The notes: a model not told the origin generated them from the letters alone. A DNA stretch of 64,000 nucleotides from WYZ-LMO2 sp038731605 (GCA_038731605.1 JAVYQP010000005.1:33229-97228); one strand, 5' to 3'; numbered from the stretch's first letter, positions 48,737 to 57,981 are shown. Program-made: numbers and translations.

Positions 48737-51454
48737 TTAAAGCTTTGACTCAACTACTGAGCACCCCTCTTTCTTTTTGACGCTGTATACAACATCGGCA
48801 ACATCCTCTATCTCGTGGTGATGCGTTATTACGATCATCTGCGGGAAAATCTTGCCACCCTCTCTGAAGAAGGAGTTCAATATGTTTACGAGCTCTTTGC
48901 GTCTTTCCTCGTCTAAATGAGTCGTAGGTTCATCCATAATTATAGTTTCGACTCTCCCTGATAGAATTCTGGCTATGGCTAACCTCAACGCTATCGCAAG
49001 CGCAACCCTCTCACCACCGCTTATTTGATCTATCGTCTGAGTGCCAACTGGTCCGATTACGGAAATGTTGTAATCGTCATCCATCTGCACGTCCGAGAAC
49101 TCCAAGTTGAACCTCTCAAAAAACTCACGAGTATACTTCTCCAGCAGAGGTCTTGCCCGAGCCCTGATAATTCGCTGGATTCCGTCTTTGTGAAATGCGC
49201 TCCTAATTTTTTCCAAGATTTTAATAAATTCTTCAACAGTTTTCAGCTCTCCTTCCTTCTCCATGAGCTGTTTTAGTTCGCTCTCGCATCTAATCCTCTT
49301 CTCCTCCTTGTTTTGGATTTCTGTCTGCAACTTCACGATCTCTTTCTCCAAATCGCTTTTCTCTCTCATTTTGCCCTCAAAATCTCCTTTTATCTTCTTA
49401 TGAACTTCTTCGCTGTAGTCGAGTTCTTTGATTTCAATCAAAATCTTGTCGAGGTTGTCTTTGGCTGTTGACAACTCTCTCTTTAGACGCTGAACCTCAA
49501 TCAGCAAAGAATCTCTCTTTTTTGCTATGGGCTCGCATCTATCGAATTCCTCCTTCTTTCTTCGAAGCTCAGTCAGTTCTCTTTTCGGATCTTCAGGTTT
49601 GTATCCGAGCTCTCCTATCAGATCTTCCATTTCTCGCTGAATTGCGTTAATCTCTTCGTTAATCCTTTCGACGTTAGCCTCAACTTCATCCAACGGTGGC
49701 CACTTGGCAATTTCTCGCTTTGCGGTCTCGAAGTCTTTGTATGCATCTTCAAGTCTCTCTAATTCCCTTTCAAGCGCAACTATTTCTTCGTCAATTCTCT
49801 TCAATCTCGTTACATCTTCTTTCAGCTTTTCTATTTCCCTTGACCTCTGAGCAATGGCGAGCTTCAAATTTATGATCTCCTCCCCCAGCTCTTTAACCTT
49901 TTCTGGGTCGATCGTAGCCAATCTTTCAAGAAGTGCATCACACCTATTCTTCTCTGCGGATACTTTTTTGATCTCTTCCTCAAGCTTCCCTATCTTTTCG
50001 CCGTTCTCTCGAAGTAGCTCCTCGAACTCCTCTTGAAGCTTTTTCTTATGCTCTGGTGTTAACTCTCGCCCACAGATTGGACAAACTTCCGCTTCCGCAA
50101 TCTTGGACAGCTTAAATCGAATGTCCTCGATGTGTGCTTGGATTGCGCCACGCTCTTTTTTCATTTGATCCGCCCTTGTCTCGAGCTCGCTCCTTAATCT
50201 CCCGAGCAAGTCTTTTTTGTTTGCCAAAACTGAATCGATGTCTTCAGGAGCAACATTCTCCCCCAAGATCTCCGAATACTCTTCCAATTTCCTTGACAAA
50301 TCTTGCGACTTTTTGTCTAATCTCCTTCTCTCTTTCTCCAATTCTGATTCCAAGGTTGCAAGTTTTTCTTTGGCACCCTCGTATCTTTTTCTGTCTTCCC
50401 TTTTTTGCTTCAAAAGCGCACTTTTTTCAAGATAAGCTTTATGCAACTCCTCGTTCTTCTTTAGCGTCTCCTCCAATCCTCTGATGTGCTCGAGTTTTTT
50501 GCTCTCCAAGCTCCTCTCCTTCTCTTTTTCGCCCATTTTTTGATAAAGTTCCAAGTAGTTCTCTATCAGCGGAAGCTTGACCACAGCCCCTCTCAGCACC
50601 TCTAATTTTGAATGTGCGTTTTCCGCTTCTTTTAGCTCAGCCTCTTTCTTTATCAAGTTCTCCTCCAGGTTTGCAACTCTTTCCGCCAAAATGACTTTCT
50701 GAGAAGTTAGTTTGTTGAACATCTCCAGCTTCTGATCGAGCTCTTTCAACTTTACTTCCAAGCTTTTCAGCGCAGTCTCCATTTCGCTCAGCTTTGTGTT
50801 CTCCGAATTCAGTTGCTTTCTCAGACTTTCAATGTCTGAAGTCAAATCCCGAAGCTCGTTTTCGACGTCCTGCTTTCTTTTCAGCTCGCCCCTCAGCGTC
50901 GAGGCAATGTTTTCGTATTCGTTCAAAATCTCCCTCATGTTCAAATAGGCTCTCTCGAGGTCTTCTATTCCGAGCAGTTTGGAGATTATCTGCTTTCTAT
51001 CAGCTGGCGTTGTTGTTACGAGTCTCTCAATTTCCCCTTGCTGGATGTAAATAGACTGCTGAAAGAGAGACTTATCCATCCCCAAGATTTTTTCAATTTC
51101 AGACGTTATCGTCTTAGCACCACCTTTGGCTATGATTGCTCGCTCACCGTCTTGTATCCTGAAAAGAATTCCTTTGGTTTGTCTCCTTTTCTTGTCTATC
51201 TCCCATTCTACTGCGTAATCCACCCCACCCTCACTGAACTCTACCGCAACTTTTGCTTTTTCAGCACCTTTATGGACGAGGTTCTCGTTCTTTCCCCTGC
51301 TATGAACGTTGAAAAGCCCAAAGCTGATAGCATCCAAGATTGAGGTCTTGCCAGCACCGTTTGGACCAATGATGACGTTAATTCCATAGTCAAAATCAAC
51401 TTCGCTGTCTTTGTGCGAGATAAAATCCTTAAGGCGCACTTTTTTCAGCAACAT
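48737..51454 (-). CDS. rad50: Rad50 DNA repair ATPase
   Basis: 905 residues. N-terminal Walker A INVIIGPNGAGKTSILDAIS, Q-loop region QQSIYIQQGEIERLV, long coiled coils on both sides of the zinc hook CPICGRELTPEHKKKL, and the C-terminal signature ISGGERVALAIALRLA with Walker B IIMDEPTTHLDEE. With Mre11 it senses and processes DNA ends. It overlaps mre11 by 26 bases and is the last gene of the nurA-herA-mre11-rad50 operon. Confidence 0.96.
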   Translation of the reverse strand: MLLKKVRLKDFISHKDSEVDFDYGINVIIGPNGAGKTSILDAISFGLFNVHSRGKNENLVHKGAEKAKVAVEFSEGGVDYAVEWEIDKKRRQTKGILFRIQDGERAIIAKGGAKTITSEIEKILGMDKSLFQQSIYIQQGEIERLVTTTPADRKQIISKLLGIEDLERAYLNMREILNEYENIASTLRGELKRKQDVENELRDLTSDIESLRKQLNSENTKLSEMETALKSLEVKLKELDQKLEMFNKLTSQKVILAERVANLEENLIKKEAELKEAENAHSKLEVLRGAVVKLPLIENYLELYQKMGEKEKERSLESKKLEHIRGLEETLKKNEELHKAYLEKSALLKQKREDRKRYEGAKEKLATLESELEKERRRLDKKSQDLSRKLEEYSEILGENVAPEDIDSVLANKKDLLGRLRSELETRADQMKKERGAIQAHIEDIRFKLSKIAEAEVCPICGRELTPEHKKKLQEEFEELLRENGEKIGKLEEEIKKVSAEKNRCDALLERLATIDPEKVKELGEEIINLKLAIAQRSREIEKLKEDVTRLKRIDEEIVALERELERLEDAYKDFETAKREIAKWPPLDEVEANVERINEEINAIQREMEDLIGELGYKPEDPKRELTELRRKKEEFDRCEPIAKKRDSLLIEVQRLKRELSTAKDNLDKILIEIKELDYSEEVHKKIKGDFEGKMREKSDLEKEIVKLQTEIQNKEEKRIRCESELKQLMEKEGELKTVEEFIKILEKIRSAFHKDGIQRIIRARARPLLEKYTREFFERFNLEFSDVQMDDDYNISVIGPVGTQTIDQISGGERVALAIALRLAIARILSGRVETIIMDEPTTHLDEERRKELVNILNSFFREGGKIFPQMIVITHHHEIEDVADVVYSVKKKEGCSVVESKL

Positions 51455-52592
51455 TCTGCCTCAACCTCCTAAGGTGGTCTTCAGCAATACGCCTCGCTTC
51501 TTCAACGTCTCCAAATCTTAGAACTTTAAAGAACTCATAACCAAGTTCCGCTATTTTTTCGTCACCCAAATACTCTTTCAGGAGTGATTGAATGTTTATC
51601 TCACTTGTTTTCAGCTCTACAAGCTTCTTTTCAGCTTCTTCAACAATCTGCGGACGAAAGTGTAGAACTTTCCCCGCTAAAATTTGGTTCAGAACCTGAT
51701 GGACTTTTTGCCGATCAATTTCTTTTCCCTCAACGGTTACATGCACGATTGGGAGTTTTTCGTATTCTTCAATGGTATTTACGAATTTCTCGAGCTCTTG
51801 CTCGAAGTTTGCGTAGTCTAATCTTATTCTGAGCTGAGGTCTAATCTTTTCGAGGTTCACCTCCTCAACGCTCACATTCTCAGCGCTTATATCTGCGATA
51901 TAGAAACCCTTCCCACTTTTTCCCCACTCTGCGATCTCATTGCTCCTGATGATCTCGGTTGAGCCCGAGTAAGCAAGGATTCCGTTCCCAAAAGATGCTT
52001 GCACTCTGTTGTGGAGATGCCCCATGGCGTAGTATCTGAAATTCCTTGGTAGTTCATCCATTCTAAGCTCGTAAGCTTCTTCAAGAGAAAAGAACTTGTC
52101 GATAGCTTGATGCAAGGTTAAGATCGTAATAGGATGTTTAGAAGCAAGTAAGTCAAGTTTTTTCAATTCTTCGATCAACACCTCTCTATACCGACGCCCA
52201 AAATGGGAAACTCCTGCGATCAAGACTTCTTCTCCCTTCAGATTTAGCGTTTGATGTTCTCCGCTCGAAAGACCCAAGATCTGTATTCTATCGTCAAATA
52301 CTCTATGCGGAGGCATTCCTCTGCGCTTTGGAGTGTCGTGATCACCTAATATGGTAAAGATCTTTGCCTTGCCCTCGAGCTTATCAAGAAACTTCTTAAA
52401 GGCGTAATATGCCTGAGCAGGAGGTTTTGGTGAATCAAAGAGGTCACCACTATGGATAACAATTTCCGCCCGCTCCTCAAGGATCTTTTCAGCTATTTCA
52501 TCCATAACTTCATAAAAATCACGCTCCCGCTCGTCGAGATTGTACTGTCGAAACCCGAGATGTGTGTCCGCAAGATGGGCAACTCGAACCAT
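51429..52592 (-). CDS. mre11: Mre11 nuclease
   Basis: 387 residues. Phosphoesterase motifs: HLADTHLGFRQYN, IVIHSGDLFDSPKPP, ILGDHDTPKRRG, LTLHQAI, and AMGHLHNRVQ. The third motif is GDHD where most Mre11 have GNHD (Asp84 for Asn84, the residue next to the catalytic His). The capping domain and Rad50-binding C-terminus follow. Exo- and endonuclease of the Mre11-Rad50 complex. It is 38 bases behind herA. Confidence 0.94.
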   Translation of the reverse strand: MVRVAHLADTHLGFRQYNLDERERDFYEVMDEIAEKILEERAEIVIHSGDLFDSPKPPAQAYYAFKKFLDKLEGKAKIFTILGDHDTPKRRGMPPHRVFDDRIQILGLSSGEHQTLNLKGEEVLIAGVSHFGRRYREVLIEELKKLDLLASKHPITILTLHQAIDKFFSLEEAYELRMDELPRNFRYYAMGHLHNRVQASFGNGILAYSGSTEIIRSNEIAEWGKSGKGFYIADISAENVSVEEVNLEKIRPQLRIRLDYANFEQELEKFVNTIEEYEKLPIVHVTVEGKEIDRQKVHQVLNQILAGKVLHFRPQIVEEAEKKLVELKTSEINIQSLLKEYLGDEKIAELGYEFFKVLRFGDVEEARRIAEDHLRRLRQNVAEKSAP

Positions 52593-52629
52593 AATGATAT
52601 TGGATTTAAATTCTTTTAATTTTTTCGGT

Positions 52630-54225
52630 TTAGCTATAAAGCCCCTTCAATTCATCTCTTAGCCTTTGGATCTCTTCTTCTTTGCTCTGCTTCACCGCCA
52701 AAGCCTCCCTCAGTTTTCCCAAGATGTCTATATCTGCCCCACCTTCTTTTGTTCTACGTTTTTTAACCCTCACCATGACCGGAGCCCTCGTCATTTCTCC
52801 AACGATCACTGCTTCCCCTACGTTAAGCCCGGGCAAGTCTTCTAAGAGATCACGACTCATACGCTCAGAACTCGCAGAAACTGCCCTCTGATCCTCTGGA
52901 TTTGTGATACGCATGATTATCTGAGTATTGCACTGGCTTAGGGCATCTGAGTGAACCTTAGAAGGACGCTGGGTTATAAGGATCAAGAAGACTCCAAACT
53001 TTCTTCCCTCAGCAGCGATTTTTCTTATAATCCCACTTGAGTATGTTCTTCTATCCGGTGGAATGAAACGGTGAGCTTCTTCTACGAAAACGAACACCGG
53101 ATATTTGAATTCTCCGCTCGAGACTTTTTCGTAGATCTCTGAAAGAATTTTGTATGCGATGTAATCCGCTACCTCATCTTCGAGCCCTGAGAGGTCAACG
53201 ACTGATAACTGCATTGGACTGAGCATCTTGTCTATTGAGGTCGAAGCGTTCGTGAAAACCTTCATTCCGATTATGCGCCTAAGGTATTTTTGCGCCGAGC
53301 GAGCTCCAAGTTTTTCACCCTTGTCCTCTGCCCAAGAGTCAGCGTTCTCCAACTCCTTCAAAACGTCTTCTGGAGAAAAAATGCTCCTTTTGCTTTTCAC
53401 GATCTCTATCGCCTTCCCGAGGCTATTCCGAATGTTCACGTAGCGCTCGCCAATCTTTGCAATTAGACAAATCTCTTCCAAGTCGAGATCTGAAAAGCAA
53501 ACTTCGTATCGCTCTACTCTACCAACGTCCTTATCAGAATACCTTCCAGTGCTTGCGGGGTTTCTGAAAACGACGATGTGGTCTGAAAGCTCGTATTTTT
53601 CCCCATCTTTTGTCTTCGACAGAAAAACGTAATCTGCGTGAGGATCCAGCATCACGACCGTTGCGCCTTTTGCGAGCAATTCTTCTGCTAAGATTCCTGC
53701 AAAATAGCTTTTTCCAGCACCTGTTTGCGCTATAATTGCGAGGTGTCTCCTAAAACCTTTTATGGATAGATAAACGGGAACGTCAGTTCTCGTGATCAGG
53801 TTTCCTATGTGGATAGCCTCCTCCTCTGGGAAGGAATAGAACTTTTGCAGTATCTCCCTTGGGGCTCGGTAAACAGCTTTTCCAGGCATAACCGCCCTTC
53901 TGGGCTGTAAAACTTCGCCGGTATCTGTCAAATACCCGAGAATCCTAGCCTTGCCCCAAACCCTTTTGTCTGCAATTCCAGATTCGACTATCTTCTTCAT
54001 GATTTCAAACTCGAGCTCTTTTGTCAGCACTCGACTTGCCGATACGACTCCTTGCACCTGCGCTACAACAGGAACCTCCTTTAGACTACCATCCACGTCC
54101 TCTAAGGAAAAAACGACAACGTATTCCCACCTTGGAGGCATATCGTCGGGTTTTGAACTGAAGTAGAATTCGTTGGGACTTGCTTCGCCAACGATTATAC
54201 CAACTTCTCTAAGGGAATCTGACAT
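52630..54225 (-). CDS. herA: HerA DNA translocase
   Basis: About 531 residues from ATG 54225 (MSDSLREVGIIVGEAS), with GGGAGGGG about ten bases upstream; a GTG six codons earlier would swallow that site. HAS-barrel N-terminus, Walker A AQTGAGKSYFAGILAEELL, Walker B VFVFVEEAHRFIPP, Arg-finger region ITQRPSKVHSDALSQCNTQI. A hexameric FtsK-like motor that works with NurA to resect DNA ends. It overlaps nurA by 17 bases. Confidence 0.94.
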   Translation of the reverse strand: MSDSLREVGIIVGEASPNEFYFSSKPDDMPPRWEYVVVFSLEDVDGSLKEVPVVAQVQGVVSASRVLTKELEFEIMKKIVESGIADKRVWGKARILGYLTDTGEVLQPRRAVMPGKAVYRAPREILQKFYSFPEEEAIHIGNLITRTDVPVYLSIKGFRRHLAIIAQTGAGKSYFAGILAEELLAKGATVVMLDPHADYVFLSKTKDGEKYELSDHIVVFRNPASTGRYSDKDVGRVERYEVCFSDLDLEEICLIAKIGERYVNIRNSLGKAIEIVKSKRSIFSPEDVLKELENADSWAEDKGEKLGARSAQKYLRRIIGMKVFTNASTSIDKMLSPMQLSVVDLSGLEDEVADYIAYKILSEIYEKVSSGEFKYPVFVFVEEAHRFIPPDRRTYSSGIIRKIAAEGRKFGVFLILITQRPSKVHSDALSQCNTQIIMRITNPEDQRAVSASSERMSRDLLEDLPGLNVGEAVIVGEMTRAPVMVRVKKRRTKEGGADIDILGKLREALAVKQSKEEEIQRLRDELKGLYS

Positions 54226-55537
54226 GCCTATAACCCCTCCCACGGATTATTCTTTCCCCAAACAGCTTCTCTAAATAAGGCAAATAGATCTCGTCCACAA
54301 CCGCTTCGCTCAGCCTAACCTTCTCATCGGCGCTTTCGAGCCATAAGTTGTGGACGTTCAGACCACAGTAGCCTGAGACGATGATTTTTAGCAAATCTTT
54401 AATGTCTACATTGGCGGACTCGGGCCACCCAATCTCGATTAGGAGTTTCTCGTAGTATGGAAAATCTATGCGTATAGGCGAGTCCATGGGATCGAGTAGG
54501 ATGTAAAAAGACACGAAACTTGGAAACTCCAACATACCACTAATGACTTTGGTTGCCCATCGAACAAATTCTTCTCCCTTCTCCATGACTGATCTCGGAA
54601 AATGTTTCTCAACGTAACCTCTCGGATCTCTACGATACTCCTCCAAGCGTCTCGACATCCTGAGCGATGGCCCCAACAGCAATGGTCTCATAAATCCGAC
54701 AGAGGAGACGTAGTTCATGATCAGCTGATAGTCCGGTCTGGAAGACGCTAACTCCATCAAGATTAGCTCGATATTCTTCAATTTATCACCATGTCTCTCC
54801 TTAAGCCCAGAAAACCTACTTAGAGCGACATTCTCGACATCGAGAACTTGGTAGAATATCTCTTTTAACTCTCTCTTCTCTTTTTCGTCTACATCCAACT
54901 CCCTTAGCTTCTCGCTGAGTATTAAGCTGAGCAAATAGTCGCGATAGAAAGTTGATCTGCTCTCCTTGCTGATACCAACCAAAAGGACTCCAGATTTTTT
55001 GCAAAACTCGAGAAGTGCTTTGTAAACTTCGAAGTAACGCAATAAGAGATCACGCCCCTCTTCAACTTTCGACTCCATTGGAAGATGCGACGCTCTACCA
55101 TACAGAGATCCGTCTAAGAGAATTGCATCTCCGCTGAAACCATTTTCCAACGCCTCAAGAGCGAGTTCGAACTCCATTAGCTCCATTTTAGTGGAGATAA
55201 ATTCCTCGATACGAGAAGTTTTAGCCCTGCTAAAAATTACGTCGACTTCAATCTTTTTTGCTACTACGTCTCTACGAACAGCTAAGGAGCGAATGATGTA
55301 GAAAATTCCGCCGTTTGGGAACAATGTGCGATAAATTCCGGAATCGATCGCTAAAACATCGAGATCTGCGGGGCTAACTGTGAAATCTTTTAAGTTCTCC
55401 AATTTCACCCAATGTTCACCGATGTATTTCTTAAAATCCTCCTCTAACCAATTCGGCTTGCCCTTCAAAATTTTGTCCCTTAACTCATGCTTTTTACAAT
55501 CCACAAAACTCGCAAACTCCCTTAGAAAGCTTGGCAA
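54209..55537 (-). CDS. nurA: NurA nuclease
   Basis: 442 residues from a TTG start at 55537 with GGAGGT eight bases upstream. NurA active-site motifs: VLAIDSGIYRTLFP (first Asp), AILLDGSLYGR (second Asp), and the C-terminal GYCGLNVHNLWLESADE. 5'-3' nuclease acting with HerA. First gene of the operon. A TATA-like TTATTTAAGATAAG lies at 55668-55681, which would give an unusually long leader of about 100 bases. Confidence 0.9.
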   Translation of the reverse strand: MPSFLREFASFVDCKKHELRDKILKGKPNWLEEDFKKYIGEHWVKLENLKDFTVSPADLDVLAIDSGIYRTLFPNGGIFYIIRSLAVRRDVVAKKIEVDVIFSRAKTSRIEEFISTKMELMEFELALEALENGFSGDAILLDGSLYGRASHLPMESKVEEGRDLLLRYFEVYKALLEFCKKSGVLLVGISKESRSTFYRDYLLSLILSEKLRELDVDEKEKRELKEIFYQVLDVENVALSRFSGLKERHGDKLKNIELILMELASSRPDYQLIMNYVSSVGFMRPLLLGPSLRMSRRLEEYRRDPRGYVEKHFPRSVMEKGEEFVRWATKVISGMLEFPSFVSFYILLDPMDSPIRIDFPYYEKLLIEIGWPESANVDIKDLLKIIVSGYCGLNVHNLWLESADEKVRLSEAVVDEIYLPYLEKLFGERIIRGRGYRHVRFP

Positions 55538-55882
55538 TGTTAAAACCTCCGTTCATTTCGAAATCAAACTCCAATTGTCTCCAACACACCTTCGGCATCG
55601 CACCCCCTCTCACAAACCCATACGGACTACTTGCCGGCTCATCAATACTCAGACATACTATGCCATCTTATCTTAAATAATTTTTGACTTCAAAATTTAA
55701 AACCTTTCTCGGTCTTCAACCAAGGGGTTTGAATTTTAAAACCCTTGCATTTTCTGAGGGGAGCGAAGAAAGTTAAAACAATGGTCAAGTATTACTGGCA
55801 GTTTGCCGTCGCCAAACATACTTCCAAGTTAGGTAGAGTTGAAAGTGGCATAAACCAAGGCATTTTTCACAGATCTTAGATT
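55538..55882. other. 345-base intergenic region: nurA leader and unassigned DNA
   Basis: 55538-55680 is the probable nurA leader; it holds an open minus-strand frame with internal ATG 55599 but no convincing gene. 55727-55746 is a hairpin (GGGTTT with AAACCC). 55787-55823 is another: AAGTAT pairs with ATACTT around an inner GTTTG/CAAAC. A 32-codon frame starts at ATG 55781. I see no CRISPR repeats. Confidence 0.35.
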
Positions 55883-56239
55883 TTAACCTTTATTTCCCGA
55901 TTCAAAATCTCTTAAGATCTTTTCAAACAAAGGTTTTAAGTTAGGGATGTCTTCTTTAACTGTTTTCCAAACTCTTTTCAGATCGACTCCAAAGTATTCG
56001 TGAATCAATTTATCCCTCATTCCAGCCATTTCTTTCCAAGGTATCTCCGGATAGTGCTTCCTCACCGAAATTGGTATCTTTTTCACCGCTTCTCCAATGA
56101 CTTCTAAGGCCCTTATTACTGCATAAATAGTCTTTTTATCCTTGACAAAATCACCATAATCTACTCCCTCTACAAAACTTAGAGCATCCTCCATGGCCTT
56201 GATGATGTCCTCAACATAGTCTAGAAATTCCCTTCTCAT
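55883..56239 (-). CDS. hepT: HepT toxin (HEPN, DUF86)
   Basis: 118 residues, all helical. HEPN active-site motif Rx4HxY: RDKLIHEY (Arg75, His80, Tyr82), and the DUF86 context IRALEVIGEAVKKIP and IPWKEMAGMRDK. Known HepT proteins are RNases kept inactive by tyrosine AMPylation by MntA, which stands directly upstream (ATGA overlap). Genes of this pair are common in thermophiles. Confidence 0.87.
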   Translation of the reverse strand: MRREFLDYVEDIIKAMEDALSFVEGVDYGDFVKDKKTIYAVIRALEVIGEAVKKIPISVRKHYPEIPWKEMAGMRDKLIHEYFGVDLKRVWKTVKEDIPNLKPLFEKILRDFESGNKG

Positions 56240-56535
56240 AGGTTTACGACCTCCTCTAAGATGCGCTTTCCAATCCTTGGTTTGAGGGTGCTTTTCTCAA
56301 CCAAATCCACTTTAACCCCTAATTCTTCGCTCAAGTAATTCTCCAACCTAATGAAATCTAAAAGGCTTAATTCCGCTGATTCCTCAAACTCAACTAAGAT
56401 GTCAAGGTCGCTCCCTCTTTTCTCTTCGCCCCTTATATAAGAGCCGAAGATGCCAATAGATTTCACCTTGAATTTCTCTCTTAAAGAAGGCTTCAACTCC
56501 TCCAACTTTTTCTTTATTTCTTCAACGTTTTTCAT
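56236..56535 (-). CDS. mntA: MntA antitoxin (minimal nucleotidyltransferase)
   Basis: About 99 residues from ATG 56535 (MKNVEEIKKKLEELK); the frame is open 39 codons upstream but that stretch lacks family similarity and crosses the promoter. The GSx10DxD motif is intact: GSYIRGEEKRGSDLD (Gly31-Ser32, Asp43, Asp45), with ILVEF after it. It AMPylates HepT. An inverted repeat at 56541-56559 lies between its TATA-like CATTTAAAG and the ATG. Confidence 0.87.
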   Translation of the reverse strand: MKNVEEIKKKLEELKPSLREKFKVKSIGIFGSYIRGEEKRGSDLDILVEFEESAELSLLDFIRLENYLSEELGVKVDLVEKSTLKPRIGKRILEEVVNL

Positions 56536-56540
56536 ATGGT

Positions 56541-56559
56541 CCCTCAAAATTTGTGAGGG
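56541..56559. promoter_or_regulatory. Inverted repeat in front of mntA-hepT
   Basis: CCCTCA and TGAGGG, perfect 6-base arms with a 7-base AT spacer, located 6-24 bases before the mntA start and after a TATA-like CATTTAAAG (56565-56573). The position suits autoregulation by the toxin-antitoxin complex. Confidence 0.45.
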
Positions 56560-56620
56560 TTTAGTCTTTAAATGTTTTCTCAAAGTAAGCCTCTTTCCTA
56601 TAAAGAGTGCACAGTAGGGC

Positions 56621-57139
56621 TTGAGATTCCAGATAAGAGATCTGGGGAGCATTATAGGCGGTTCAAATCAGATAAACATCGCAATCTTAACCGCAGGCGC
56701 TTATAAAGCAACTGTTTCGAGATACTACTATGTTTTCCAAAACACTCAGAACCTTCTCGAGCCGGAAGAGATCGAAAAGCCGAGCAGAGAAAATTTGAAC
56801 CAGATAGTATGCGAAGCGATCAGAAGATGGCAAGAATTCCCAATCTTCAACATAGGGATTGGCGATCTCTTGAGGAACATAAACGAAGTCTTTGAGCATA
56901 GGAAGAAAGTGAACAAGAAAGAGATAGAGGGTGTTCTTGAGTATCTTGGCTTTGGCAAGCAGTATTTAGCCAAGCTTAGGAACTTTCTGATCTTCGAAGG
57001 TGACACAGTCGAGAAGACGCCTTTGTTTGAAAAGCTCGTTAACATTTGGAGTTTAGTTGACGAATCCATAAGCAATTTCTCGGAGTGGAAAAAGTGGGCA
57101 GAAGAAAACGGAATACTCCGTGAAATAGAGATTTTTTAA
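56621..57139 (+). pseudogene. Probable truncated CARF-family CRISPR accessory protein (Csx1/Csm6-like C-terminal part)
   Basis: 172 codons from a TTG at 56621 with no convincing promoter. NIAILTAGAYKATV followed by YYYVFQNTQNLLEPEE resembles the last strands of a CARF domain (usual form N-x-TGGYKA and YYxFE). The first 120 or so residues of a CARF domain are missing, and the spacing between the two blocks is short. The rest is helical. No Rx4-6H HEPN motif is seen. I infer a gene whose 5' end was lost where the mntA-hepT pair now abuts. Alternatively it is an intact small protein of unknown kind. Confidence 0.45.
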
Positions 57140-57892
57140 TCAAAGTCTTACGAGTAAAGCGTCTATAAACTTTTTTCCGTAATCGCTAACCCTGAATTTT
57201 CCCCCAAAGCTCTCGAGGATTCCATGGGATTCGAGCATTTTCCTCTCATTCCAAGAGAGGGCATCGAGATCGTTTTCCTCGACCGCTCTTATCAGCTTTG
57301 CCAAATAATCTGGCGGATATGGCAGGGTTGGAATCCTTATTATCTCGTATTCTTTCTTATCTGGGAAAAGTAGACTGTCGAAGTGTCTCTCTCTTTCCCC
57401 GTAAATCCTAAGCTTCTCCTCATCGGTTTCAGCTTTGTAGATCTCTCTTATGTTACTTCTGAGATTCTCCAAAAGCTGGTTTACGATCTTTACGTCCTTG
57501 CTTACCACGTGGTAAACTCCGTCAACCCCCATGAGCTGTCCAAGCAAAGAAAGCGTAATGCACATGTTCTTTCTTCCACCTGCAACGTTAAGCAGGATTC
57601 TATCGCATTTGTATCTCCTTCTCTCTTCGTTTATTATTCTGGCACATATCGACATGAACTGGAGGTTCTCTTCGGTCGTGTTCACGTCTTCGAACGGCAA
57701 TTGTTCCTCATGGAGCCTTATCTTTGGATATCTGCGCTTTATTCCGATTCTTATGAGCTCATAACCTGCTTTAACGTCCTCGTCATCAGTTGTGAGCACA
57801 ACTAAGTCGCTTATTGGTTCGCCAACTCCATCGACGAAGGCTGTTATTACTGGTGGGCTTAAGCCGAGGGGGGCGATTACAGCGGTCTTCAT
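57140..57892 (-). CDS. CARF-winged helix CRISPR accessory protein (NE0113/Csx14 or Crn1-like)
   Basis: About 250 residues from ATG 57892 (MKTAVIAPLGLSPPVITAFV); the frame runs 33 codons further but crosses the cas10 promoter. The N-terminal 160 residues form a CARF-like Rossmann domain: APLGLSPPV, LVVLTTDDEDV, ILLNVAGGRKNMCITLSLLG. The C-terminal 70 look like a winged helix (ALSWNERKMLESHGI, GGKFRVSDYGKKF). Relatives bind cyclic oligoadenylate; some, such as Crn1, degrade it, others may regulate transcription. It is divergent from cas10 with an 89-base gap, so either role is plausible. Confidence 0.75.
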   Translation of the reverse strand: MKTAVIAPLGLSPPVITAFVDGVGEPISDLVVLTTDDEDVKAGYELIRIGIKRRYPKIRLHEEQLPFEDVNTTEENLQFMSICARIINEERRRYKCDRILLNVAGGRKNMCITLSLLGQLMGVDGVYHVVSKDVKIVNQLLENLRSNIREIYKAETDEEKLRIYGERERHFDSLLFPDKKEYEIIRIPTLPYPPDYLAKLIRAVEENDLDALSWNERKMLESHGILESFGGKFRVSDYGKKFIDALLVRL

Positions 57893-57912
57893 AATTTTCG
57901 ATCTCTCACAAC

Positions 57913-57953
57913 GGTTTTTTAAGTCTTTTGAAATTGAAAAAGTTTTATATATG
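57913..57953. promoter_or_regulatory. Divergent promoters of the CARF gene and the type III cas operon
   Basis: Minus strand GACTTAAAAAACC at 57913-57925 is centred 27 bases before ATG 57892 (leaderless). Plus strand TTTTATATATG at 57943-57953 is centred 34 bases before cas10 ATG 57982, leaving a short leader that contains AGGGGGAT. Confidence 0.5.
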
Positions 57954-57981
57954 AGCTTTGCTAGATAGTAAGGGGGATAGA

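Noticed and set aside
55538..55882. CRISPR array in the gap next to HepT
   Set aside because: Only single hairpins are seen; no repeat of constant spacing exists here or elsewhere in the window.
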